Made by a program: the position numbers and the translations under genes. DNA of 35,756 nucleotides from Candidatus Pacearchaeota archaeon CG10_big_fil_rev_8_21_14_0_10_31_59 (lineage in GTDB: Archaea; Nanobdellota; Nanobdellia; Pacearchaeales; CG1-02-31-27), in the NCBI GenBank assembly GCA_002763115.1, contig PFCW01000015.1, positions 11,334 to 47,089 on the forward strand, written 5' to 3'. Of this stretch, positions 22,736 to 30,073 are shown piece by piece. The notes beneath the pieces were generated by a model. It saw only the letters and a program-made list of their open reading frames with translations, made no database searches and was not told where the DNA came from. How positions within the stretch are numbered: position 1 is the stretch's first letter; each line of letters opens with the position of its first letter.

Positions 22736-23350
22736 TTATCTGTTATTTAAATATTTTTTAATATCTTTCAATCTTGTTAATTCCTGCTCTCCGGAAGCAA
22801 ATAATTCTCCCTCTTCCAAAGGCTTGATTGTTCCGATTGCATTTTTATATTTTTCATCTTCTTCTTTGTCTTTTTCTCCATCATATTTTCTCGCCATAGC
22901 TGTTTGTGTTGAATGTATCATCAAATCCCTATCAGTTCTTATCCCGGAAATTTCATGAATGTTTGTAACGTCATCCTGTCTTGCTTTTTTATCCTCTCTG
23001 ATATATTGCATATCATTTTTTCCCTGTTGGGTATAATCCTGAACTTTTGCTGTTTCTTCTTTTTTCTGCTGTGGCAATGGCTCGGCTGCAACACCTTCTT
23101 CCAAATTAAAAATTCCCTGTTCAGCAAACAAATTCTGTCCGGAATTTTGCGTTTGTTGCAATCTCATGAACATAACTCTGTCAAGCCAGTTTTGACTTTG
23201 AGTTTTTTTATCACCTTTTTCTTTCTCAGCTTTTTCCTGTGCAATCTTGTTTATTTCATTCAACAATTTAAACAAATCAGAAAAATCTTTCTTAGGTTTT
23301 TCTTCTTTTCCTTTAGAATTTTCTTCTTTTTTCTTTGTTTTTGCTTTCAT
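22736..23350 (-). CDS. Charged low-complexity protein, middle gene of operon
   Basis: I do not recognise it. The chain is highly charged and probably disordered: a Lys/Glu-rich start (KAKTKKKEENSKGKEEKPKKD), a short helix (FSDLFKLLNEINKIAQEKA), a Gln/Asn-rich centre (FMRLQQTQNSGQNLF) and a Glu/Asp-rich end (KDKEEDEKYKNA; ELTRLKDIKKYLNNR). It may act as a linker or adaptor between its operon neighbours. The track starts at 23392, inside the preceding gene. The ATG at 23350 starts one base after that gene's stop, so translational coupling is likely, and gives 204 residues. Confidence 0.68.
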   Translation of the reverse strand: MKAKTKKKEENSKGKEEKPKKDFSDLFKLLNEINKIAQEKAEKEKGDKKTQSQNWLDRVMFMRLQQTQNSGQNLFAEQGIFNLEEGVAAEPLPQQKKEETAKVQDYTQQGKNDMQYIREDKKARQDDVTNIHEISGIRTDRDLMIHSTQTAMARKYDGEKDKEEDEKYKNAIGTIKPLEEGELFASGEQELTRLKDIKKYLNNR

Positions 23351-23351
23351 T

Positions 23352-24842
23352 TTAGAAGAAAGGCCACCATTCAGAAAATACAAGTTGTTCATGCATATCT
23401 TCTACTGAAGGATAACCTCTTGATTTTTTGAAGGTATCATACCATTTGAAGCATGCTTTTGCTGCTTGGAATGCAGAATATCTTCTTAATACTTTTTCAT
23501 ATTCATTATCTTTTCTTAATTTTTCCTCTTTCTTCTCGCTTCTTTTGAAAAAATACCCTAAAATTTTATCTCCAATTTTTTTGGTCTTGCTTTTTTTATT
23601 TTCTTTTTTCTTTTCTTTATCTTTTTTTTCATCTTTTTTATCATAGGCAAATCTGTCCAAATCTTCTTCCAATTCTTTCAAACTTTCCTCAGTAGATCCT
23701 AAAACTAATTTATAAGCATCGTTAATCTGATGTTTCTCAATTTTTTCATTTACTTTTTTCCATTCATCTTCCCTTAATGTATATGCCCACAACTTCAAAT
23801 CAACTCTTCCTCCATGAACAAAATGCTGTTCCTGCCCAATTTGGTATGGAATTCCTCTGAATTCCCAATGAACCAATATAGCCGGATAAACCATCTGCAT
23901 TTTTTTCTTTTCCAGAGCATTATATAATTCGGTCGGTAATAATTTCTCGGCAGCAGCATCCCGAATTTTATTTGGGTTTAATTTAGAACGGCACAGCCAG
24001 ACAATTTCCATTCTTGTTGTATTAAAAGCAGTTACCAAATCAGGACTGTCACTTTCCTTGACTCTTAATTGCTCTGCATATCTTAAATACGGTTTTGCCC
24101 AGCTCATGTATAATTTTAATGAGGAAACCTGACTTTTCAAATAATTTTTTTCAACCGCGAATCTTTTTTCAAGTTCTCTCTGACTTACTTCAACCCAGTC
24201 AAGAAATTCATGCAATCTTGGTTTCAAAATCCTCTTTACCCTATCATTTAAATCAATATCATCCACCTCTTTCAGAGTTTTTGCTTTCATAAAAGCATCT
24301 CTTAATGTTACAAACTGCAAATCATAAGTGAGCATGTTTATAGAACCTCTGCCCCTTTTAATATCGACCTTGTCCATCCATATCTGCTTTAAAGCCAGCA
24401 TCGCAGCTTCTTTTTCATTTGGGTCTTTTGATTCCAAATCTGTATACTCTTTTAATCTAATCTCAAATTCTTTCAAGTCATATATTAAATTTATGATGCT
24501 TCTTAAAACAGCGTTAATCCTCTCCATCATCTGGATACCTTCTTTTTCCATAACAGTTGCTCTTGTTCCCATTGTTGCAAAATGTCCGCTTCCTGGGCTT
24601 GATGAAAAATTATCAATAACTTTGTTTATTTCCCAAGCATAATGCTCTCTTGCGAAATCTAAAATCCAAAAGTAAATTGGTTCTAAACCTTCTCTTGGAC
24701 TGTCAAAAACATGGTAATGATGCCAATGTGGTTTTGCATATTGTCCTTTTCCCTGACTTTCTTTTAATACACTCTCGACTATCGTTTTGGTCTCGTCCAT
24801 GACCTTCATAGCCGATTTTTCCTCTTTTGTATACAATGGCAT
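23352..24842 (-). CDS. Large helical protein of unknown function, first gene of operon
   Basis: I do not recognise this 496-residue soluble protein. It begins with a helix, then a His-rich motif (KPHWHHYHVFDSPREG) that could bind a metal, followed by mainly helical sequence (MMERINAVLRSIINLIYDLKEF; YLKSQVSSLKLYMSWAKPYL). Near residues 330-380 an alpha/beta patch (MVYPAILVHWEFRGIPYQIGQEQHFVHGGRVDLKLWAY) precedes a long Lys/Glu-rich linker (KKDEKKDKEKKKENKKSKTKK) and a C-terminal helix ending SEWWPFF. It overlaps no gene and leads the unit that ends with the TIM-barrel gene. Promoter sequence is in 24843-24899 (TTTTATATACC). Confidence 0.72.
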   Translation of the reverse strand: MPLYTKEEKSAMKVMDETKTIVESVLKESQGKGQYAKPHWHHYHVFDSPREGLEPIYFWILDFAREHYAWEINKVIDNFSSSPGSGHFATMGTRATVMEKEGIQMMERINAVLRSIINLIYDLKEFEIRLKEYTDLESKDPNEKEAAMLALKQIWMDKVDIKRGRGSINMLTYDLQFVTLRDAFMKAKTLKEVDDIDLNDRVKRILKPRLHEFLDWVEVSQRELEKRFAVEKNYLKSQVSSLKLYMSWAKPYLRYAEQLRVKESDSPDLVTAFNTTRMEIVWLCRSKLNPNKIRDAAAEKLLPTELYNALEKKKMQMVYPAILVHWEFRGIPYQIGQEQHFVHGGRVDLKLWAYTLREDEWKKVNEKIEKHQINDAYKLVLGSTEESLKELEEDLDRFAYDKKDEKKDKEKKKENKKSKTKKIGDKILGYFFKRSEKKEEKLRKDNEYEKVLRRYSAFQAAKACFKWYDTFKKSRGYPSVEDMHEQLVFSEWWPFF

Positions 24843-24899
24843 TTTTCCAAAAGGTATATAAAATTAAAATACTTAGGGCTTTTTATTAGTTTCGATAAC

Positions 24900-25247
24900 A
24901 TGGGAATAAAAGATTTATTCAGGAAAAAAAAGAAGATTTCAGTAATCGATTTAACGCCTCCGATAATAAAAAAAAGAAAAGAGGATGTTAAAGGTGTAAC
25001 TTCAAATACATCGGAAAACGAGGATAGTTCTTTCCTAAGTGATTTCGCATCTTCGGTTGATTCGTCAGAAACATCAAATTATGGATATGGTTCTGAATCT
25101 ACAGCATATGAGCCAAATGATGAAATCAGAATATTAAAAAGAAAAATTTATGATTTGGAGCAGAGAATAGAATTATTGGAGAGAAAAATATCTAAATCAG
25201 AATATAAAAAGAAAGTGGATAAAAATGATGAAGTTGTTGCATATTAA
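24900..25247 (+). CDS. Small coiled-coil protein
   Basis: I do not recognise it. The N-terminus is basic (DLFRKKKKISVIDLTPPIIKKRKE), the middle is Ser/Glu-rich and probably disordered (SENEDSSFLSDFASSVDSSE), and residues 75-105 form a clear coiled coil (DEIRILKRKIYDLEQRIELLERKIS). No signal peptide is visible. Its last 23 bp overlap the start of lspA, so the two are co-transcribed. A link to membrane or envelope processes is possible from context only. Confidence 0.7.
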   Translation: MGIKDLFRKKKKISVIDLTPPIIKKRKEDVKGVTSNTSENEDSSFLSDFASSVDSSETSNYGYGSESTAYEPNDEIRILKRKIYDLEQRIELLERKISKSEYKKKVDKNDEVVAY

Positions 25248-25665
25248 AAAGCTAAATTTTCTTCTTATTTTGCTGTGTTTATTTTTGCTGGCGATAGACA
25301 GATTGACAAAATTGATTATTACAAAGAACACATGCAATTTTATTTTCTGTTTTAAACCAACGATAAATGAATTCGCAGTTTTTTCACTGCCAATACCTAT
25401 GATAGTAATCTTAGTTATTTCAATTTTAATTTTAATTGCGACACCGATATTATTCTTCAAAATAAAAGAAATATTGCCTAAAATATCATTTATTTTAATT
25501 TTCTCAGGAACGTTGGGAAATTTAATTGACAGAGTTTTTTACGGACATGTTATAGATTTCTTAACGTTCAGTTTCTGGCAATCTTTTCCAGTTTTCAATT
25601 TTGCAGATGTTTTGAACTTGGCTGGAGTTATTTTGTTGATTATAACTCTGTTCAAGAAAGAGTAA
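25225..25665 (+). CDS. lspA: Signal peptidase II (lipoprotein signal peptidase)
   Basis: LspA is a membrane aspartyl protease that removes signal peptides before the lipidated cysteine of lipoproteins. The 146-residue protein has four predicted membrane helices and the family motifs LAIDRLTKLII at helix 1, FSGTLGNLIDRVFYGHVIDF (first catalytic Asp in GNLIDR) and VFNFADVLNLAG (second catalytic Asp). Length is normal. LspA is typical of bacteria, so its presence in an archaeon suggests transfer. Two proteins in this window (233-1306 and 30074-31597) have lipobox-like cysteines and are possible substrates. The start overlaps the 24900 gene; two adjacent ATGs are possible. Confidence 0.88.
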   Translation: MMKLLHIKKLNFLLILLCLFLLAIDRLTKLIITKNTCNFIFCFKPTINEFAVFSLPIPMIVILVISILILIATPILFFKIKEILPKISFILIFSGTLGNLIDRVFYGHVIDFLTFSFWQSFPVFNFADVLNLAGVILLIITLFKKE

Positions 25666-25695
25666 TTTTAAAAATCTCAGAATACTATTTTCTTT

Positions 25696-27105
25696 ATGCC
25701 AAAAGAGATTTCCAAAGAAAAAATCAGGGGTTATGCCTTGAAAAATGCAATTGAACATGATGGCAAAGCCCAAGTTGGTTCAGTAATCAGCGGTCTTTTT
25801 TCCGAAGGTCTGAAAAAAGAAAATGTTAAAGATATAATCTCGGATATAAATAAAATTCTGAAAGAGGTCAATGCTTTAAGCTTGGAAAAACAGAAAGACG
25901 AATATGAAAAGTTGGAAGATGTTATCAGTCATCGTGATGTGAGAGAAGAAGGAGAATTACCAGAATTAGAAAATGTTCATGGCAAAGTTATAATGAGGAT
26001 TGCTCCTTATCCTTCAGGACCATTACATATTGGAAATACTAGACAACTTGTTTTAAATGATGAATATGTGAAAAAATATGGTGGAAAATTATTGTTGGTT
26101 ATGGATGATACTATCGGAAGCGAGGAAAAACAAATAATTCCTGAAGCTTACAAATTGATTGAAGAAGGAGCAAAATGGTTGGGTGTTAATTTCTCAGAAA
26201 TTTTTTACAAATCAGACAGGTTGGAAATTTACTATAAATATGCCGAGGAGATAATAAAAAAAGACAAAGCTTATGTCTGTTCCTGCAAACCCGAAGTTTT
26301 AAGAGAAAACAGGGCAAAAGGAAAAGATTGTTCATGCAGAAAACAAAGTGTTGAACAAAATTTAAAATTATGGAAAGAAATGTTCAAAGTAAAAGAAGGT
26401 TCTATGACATTGAGAATAAAAACTTCAATGCAGGATAAAGATCCCGCATTCAGAGACAGGGTTATTTTTAGAATCTCTGAGAGAGAACATCCTAGAATTA
26501 AGAAAAAATACAGAATTTGGCCTTTGTTGGATTTTTCGTGGGCTGTTGATGATTATTTATTGGGAATGACCCATGTTTTACGCGGAAAAGATTTAATGAT
26601 AGAAACAAAAATGGAGGAATACATCTTTGATATATTCAAATGGAAAAAACCAGAATTTATTCACACAGGTCTTTTGCAGATTGAGGGTATAAAACTAAGC
26701 AAGAGCAAAGGACAAAAAGAAATTAAAGAAGGAAAATATTCTGGCTGGGATGATCCTAGAACATGGTCTTTGCAATCTTTGGAGAGACGGGGAATTCAAC
26801 CAGAAGCAATAAGAAAATTTATTATTAGTCAAGGATTGACAAAAAGCGAAACTACAATTCCTATAGATATTCTTTATTCTATAAATAAAGATTTGATAAA
26901 AAACAAATCAATTGTTGCAGATTTTAAAGAAGAAACTAAAACAAAAGCAAATATAAAAATCTTAATGCCGGATGCTTCTGAAATTTTTGGAAAAGCAGAT
27001 ATTAAAATAAAAAAAGGTGATATTGCTTATTTCAAAAATAGTGGATATTCAAAATATCAAGGCGAAGAAAACAAAAAACAGATTTTCTGGTTCTGTCATA
27101 AATAA
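25696..27105 (+). CDS. gltX: Glutamyl-tRNA synthetase, archaeal type, shortened
   Basis: GluRS charges tRNA-Glu (and, in organisms without GlnRS, often tRNA-Gln). An N-terminal archaeal helical domain (residues 1-95) precedes the Rossmann fold: YPSGPLHIGNTRQ carries the HIGH motif as HIGN (H111), CSCKPE...CSCR is a zinc knuckle near 195-215, VLRGKDL is near 297, and KLSKS at 333-337 is the KMSKS motif. After KSKG only about 130 residues remain, including WDDPRTWSLQSLERRGIQPEAIRKF. The final part (KKGDIAYFKNSGYSKY, FWFCHK) resembles the end of the usual anticodon-binding barrel. The family is usually about 560 residues; here it is 469, so much of that barrel is missing. Leaderless start: AATTTTAAAAA lies just upstream. 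Confidence 0.93.
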   Translation: MPKEISKEKIRGYALKNAIEHDGKAQVGSVISGLFSEGLKKENVKDIISDINKILKEVNALSLEKQKDEYEKLEDVISHRDVREEGELPELENVHGKVIMRIAPYPSGPLHIGNTRQLVLNDEYVKKYGGKLLLVMDDTIGSEEKQIIPEAYKLIEEGAKWLGVNFSEIFYKSDRLEIYYKYAEEIIKKDKAYVCSCKPEVLRENRAKGKDCSCRKQSVEQNLKLWKEMFKVKEGSMTLRIKTSMQDKDPAFRDRVIFRISEREHPRIKKKYRIWPLLDFSWAVDDYLLGMTHVLRGKDLMIETKMEEYIFDIFKWKKPEFIHTGLLQIEGIKLSKSKGQKEIKEGKYSGWDDPRTWSLQSLERRGIQPEAIRKFIISQGLTKSETTIPIDILYSINKDLIKNKSIVADFKEETKTKANIKILMPDASEIFGKADIKIKKGDIAYFKNSGYSKYQGEENKKQIFWFCHK

Positions 27106-27978
27106 TTAAATAAAATGCGGATAAAACCAATATAATCTTGGCAAACGCCCGGGACTCTCAATTTTTCTCTTAGGTTTTTTAACTTCAGTTTGTTCTTCTA
27201 TTTTCCTTTCTCCGAGATTAAAACCAATACTCTCCAATAAAATTATTTTTGAATTAGCTCTTATCCAATAATTAATCACACTAATAGGAACTCTAATCAA
27301 TTCACTTACATCTTCTACTTTATCCCTAAACAAATTATCTCTTAATTCTATATTCATATCTAAAACTGTTTGTGGTCTATATATTTTTTCCCATACAAAA
27401 ATACCATCAGCAATTTCTAAATTAACATCAGAAAAACCAGCATATCTCGAATAATTTGAACTAGCATAGAATCCTGTTTTGTCTAATTTAATCTCTTCAT
27501 TTATTTTTTTATCCAAAGAAACACATCTGCAACCTAATCTTAAACCAACAATTCTCTGTTCATTAGTTGAAGATAAATGAAATACCAAAAAACTTTTCTC
27601 CTTCGTATTTAATACAGAAATATCATTTATATTATAATATAACCTCTGATTTTTATCCATTTTGAAAAATCTTCTTGGATTGTAAGGTTCTGCCAGTTGA
27701 GGGTAAAATAATGCTGTGTTACCTTCACTCCAGATAAGATTAAAGCCCGAATTTGTTATGTTTTTTATAGGGGAATGTTCTTGATTTTCAGGTATTGAAT
27801 AAAGAATAAATAATTCTTCTCCGTCCCTTGAAGCAAAAATACACTGTCTATTCCTAAATGGTCTTTCAACTTTAGTTCTACACCCGAACAATTTTTTATA
27901 TTCTTTTGTTGCTTCAAATCCAACAAAAACCAATCCATATTCTTTTCCCAGCCCAGGTATATTAACTTTTTCCGACAT
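27106..27978 (-). CDS. Hypothetical beta-rich protein
   Basis: I do not recognise this 290-residue soluble protein. It is beta-prone (EYGLVFVGFEATKEY; CIFASRDGEELFILYSIPE; FNLIWSEGNTALFYPQL) with a few cysteines (GCRTKVE, LGCRCVSLD) that could form a metal site or disulfide. A helical segment (VSELIRVPISVINYWIRAN) and a basic, probably unstructured tail (KKPKRKIESPGRLPRLYWFYP) follow. There is no signal peptide. Its stop is immediately after the convergent gltX stop. TTTTTATAAATC about 30 nt before the ATG is a TATA box. Confidence 0.68.
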   Translation of the reverse strand: MSEKVNIPGLGKEYGLVFVGFEATKEYKKLFGCRTKVERPFRNRQCIFASRDGEELFILYSIPENQEHSPIKNITNSGFNLIWSEGNTALFYPQLAEPYNPRRFFKMDKNQRLYYNINDISVLNTKEKSFLVFHLSSTNEQRIVGLRLGCRCVSLDKKINEEIKLDKTGFYASSNYSRYAGFSDVNLEIADGIFVWEKIYRPQTVLDMNIELRDNLFRDKVEDVSELIRVPISVINYWIRANSKIILLESIGFNLGERKIEEQTEVKKPKRKIESPGRLPRLYWFYPHFI

Positions 27979-28024
27979 TTTTAATCAATAGTTTATAGAT
28001 TTATAAAAATTTGTGTAATAAAAA

Positions 28025-29419
28025 CTATAAACTCTTAGTCATATAAAATTTCTCTAATTCATATCCCAATTTTCTATAATATTCTCTGACACCAATACCA
28101 GAGATAACAGCGATGTTTTTTACTTTTTCTTTTCTGGCAATTTCCTCTGCTTTTTCCATCAATTTTCTTCCAAGACCTTTGTGCTGTCCAAATGAAATAT
28201 TTTTCTGCCCAATATTTATTTCGGAGCCATAAACATGCAATTCTCTTATTATAACAGAATTTTTTAATTCGTCTATAATTGGTTTGTAAGGAATTCTTAA
28301 TCTTAACATCCCGAAAATTAAATTTTGCTTATTTACAATCTGCAAAAAATACTCTTTACCTTTAGATGCCTTGTATTTTATTATTTTTAATCTTAGATTC
28401 TCATCAATTTTTGAGTTTGGATTATCCCTAATAAAAAAACCAATTTCTCTGCATCGAATACATTTACAATCCTTGAATTTTTCACGAACAACTTTTCTCA
28501 TGTCAATTCTTAATGTTCCAGCTACTAAGTATGATGGAGGAATCTCCCTCATAATTCTCATAATTCTACAATATTCTGGAACCAGTTTTTTTATTTCAAT
28601 TAAAACTTTAACTATCTCTTCGTCAGTGTAAGGTTTATACCCCCCTTCTTTATACCATTCTTCCAGTTTAGCACCGGGAATCACCTGACAAGGATAAATT
28701 TTAATCTGATCTGGCTTAAATCTTTCATCAGAAAATATTTTTTTTACATTTGCAATATCTTTTTTTATATTGCTTCCAGGTAAACCAGGCATCAGATGAT
28801 AACCGACCTTGAAACCGGCTTCTTTTAAACGAAAAGTTGCATCAACAACATCTTTTACAGTGTGACATCTGTTTGTTAATTTGTAACTTTTATCATCTAA
28901 GAATTGAACACCAAGTTCAACTCTTGTGCAACCAAACTCCAACATTCTTTTGATATGCTCATTAGAACAAACATCCGGACGAGTTTCTATACATAGAGCA
29001 ACACATCTGTGTTTTCCTAATTCATTAATTCTTTTTGCTTCTTCCAAATCTTTTGAAATTTTTTCGTTTAATCCATCAAAAATACCTTTAATAAATTTAT
29101 ATTGGAAATTGAGAGGGTAATCTAAAAACGTACCCCCCATTATGATTATTTCAATTTTATCAGTTGGATGCTTCATAGCTTTGAATGCTTCAAGACGAAT
29201 TTGTGTCTGTTTTTTTGCGTCGTAATTTACTGATTTAGCTCTTAAAACAACCGGAGATTCAGGAGTATAACTCTGCGGAACATTTAAAGAAGGACAATAA
29301 ACACAAGCTCCATGTTTGCATGGTCTTGGAGGAAGCATAACAGCAATAGGTGTAACACCAGAAATTGTTTTTGTTGGTTTCCTGAATTTGTAATCCTTGG
29401 GATTTGTTGTGAATGTCAT
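28025..29419 (-). CDS. elp3: Elp3: radical SAM/acetyltransferase for tRNA U34 carboxymethylation
   Basis: Elp3 makes 5-carboxymethyl-U34 in tRNA from acetyl-CoA and SAM. The radical SAM motif is CKHGACVYCPS (C34, C39, C42), with the barrel strands GCTRVELGVQ and GYHLMPGLPGSN following. CKCIRCREIG is a family zinc site. The C-terminal GNAT domain has FGQHKGLGRKLMEKAEE (acetyl-CoA loop) and SGIGVREYYRKLGYE. Archaeal Elp3 is usually about 520-550 residues; here the 464-residue protein begins only about 30 residues before the first cluster Cys, so the N-terminal tRNA-binding extension is mostly missing. It is divergent from a Trm9-like gene with interleaved promoters (29430-29451). Confidence 0.93.
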   Translation of the reverse strand: MTFTTNPKDYKFRKPTKTISGVTPIAVMLPPRPCKHGACVYCPSLNVPQSYTPESPVVLRAKSVNYDAKKQTQIRLEAFKAMKHPTDKIEIIIMGGTFLDYPLNFQYKFIKGIFDGLNEKISKDLEEAKRINELGKHRCVALCIETRPDVCSNEHIKRMLEFGCTRVELGVQFLDDKSYKLTNRCHTVKDVVDATFRLKEAGFKVGYHLMPGLPGSNIKKDIANVKKIFSDERFKPDQIKIYPCQVIPGAKLEEWYKEGGYKPYTDEEIVKVLIEIKKLVPEYCRIMRIMREIPPSYLVAGTLRIDMRKVVREKFKDCKCIRCREIGFFIRDNPNSKIDENLRLKIIKYKASKGKEYFLQIVNKQNLIFGMLRLRIPYKPIIDELKNSVIIRELHVYGSEINIGQKNISFGQHKGLGRKLMEKAEEIARKEKVKNIAVISGIGVREYYRKLGYELEKFYMTKSL

Positions 29420-29429
29420 ATAATTAAAA

Positions 29430-29451
29430 AAATTTTTAAACTTTTAAATAT
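29430..29451. promoter_or_regulatory. Interleaved divergent TATA boxes of elp3 and the Trm9-like gene
   Basis: The two start codons are 42 bp apart. AATTTTTAAAC (29430-29441) lies about 26 nt before the plus-strand ATG, and on the minus strand TATTTAAAAG (29451-29442) lies about 26 nt before the elp3 ATG. Both fit leaderless starts. The boxes are adjacent, so initiation complexes on both strands would collide and only one could fire at a time. Confidence 0.6.
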
Positions 29452-29461
29452 ATTCTTTATT

Positions 29462-30073
29462 ATGTCACAAGAGCAAGTCTGGGATGCAATAGCAGAATCA
29501 TGGAATAATTTCAGACAGAAACCTAAACAATTTGCTGTTGAATACTCTCAAAACTGGAGTAAGGGAAAGATTTTAGATATCGGCTCTGGCAATTGCAGAA
29601 ATCTCTTTCCTTTTGCAGAAAAGGAATTTGATTGCTATGGAATTGATTTTTCAGATGAGGCATTAAAAAAAGCTAAGCAATTTTGCAATAAAAATAAAAT
29701 AAAAGTTAATTTAAAAAAAGCAGATGCTACATCTTTGCCTTTCAAAAACAAATCATTTGATTATGTCTTGGCTATAGCAATTATTCATGTTATAGAAAAA
29801 AAGGAAAACAGAACAAAAGTTTTGAGTGAAATAAAAAGAATTTTAAAAAATAATGGAAGAGCTTTAATTACTTTCTGGAATAAAAATCCAATAAATCTTA
29901 TTTTTTCTAAAGATGAGTATGTTAAATGGGGTAAACAATTAAGATTTTATCATTTCTATTCAATAAATGAAATAAAAAAAGAATGCAAAACAGCGGGATT
30001 GAAGATTGAAAAAATAAAAATAATCAAATACAAAAAAAGCAAATTCAAAGATATTCTGGTTGAAATTTCTTAA
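29462..30073 (+). CDS. Trm9-like SAM-dependent methyltransferase
   Basis: The 203-residue protein begins MSQEQVWDAIAESWNNFRQKP, the typical opening of Trm9/ABH8-type enzymes, which methylate cm5U34 to mcm5U34 in tRNA. The class I SAM fold shows motif I ILDIGSGNCRN (about 35-45), a SAM-binding GIDFSDEALKKA, KADATSLPFKNKSFDYVLAIAIIHVI and KNNGRALITFWNK. It lacks the Trm112 partner in this window. The track's start at 29312 lies inside elp3 and is unlike the family; the ATG at 29462 is supported by the TATA box. Divergence from elp3 supports a shared tRNA-modification role. Other small-molecule methyltransferase roles are less likely. Confidence 0.82.
   Translation: MSQEQVWDAIAESWNNFRQKPKQFAVEYSQNWSKGKILDIGSGNCRNLFPFAEKEFDCYGIDFSDEALKKAKQFCNKNKIKVNLKKADATSLPFKNKSFDYVLAIAIIHVIEKKENRTKVLSEIKRILKNNGRALITFWNKNPINLIFSKDEYVKWGKQLRFYHFYSINEIKKECKTAGLKIEKIKIIKYKKSKFKDILVEIS

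Noticed and set aside
22913-23431. 172-residue plus-strand ORF rich in Phe/Cys/Leu
   Set aside because: Antisense to the Lys/Glu-rich operon genes; poly-Phe runs are the complement of poly-Lys/Glu codons.
29312-29461. Extended Trm9-like N-terminus
   Set aside because: It lies inside elp3 and spans the divergent promoters; the ATG at 29462 matches the family start.
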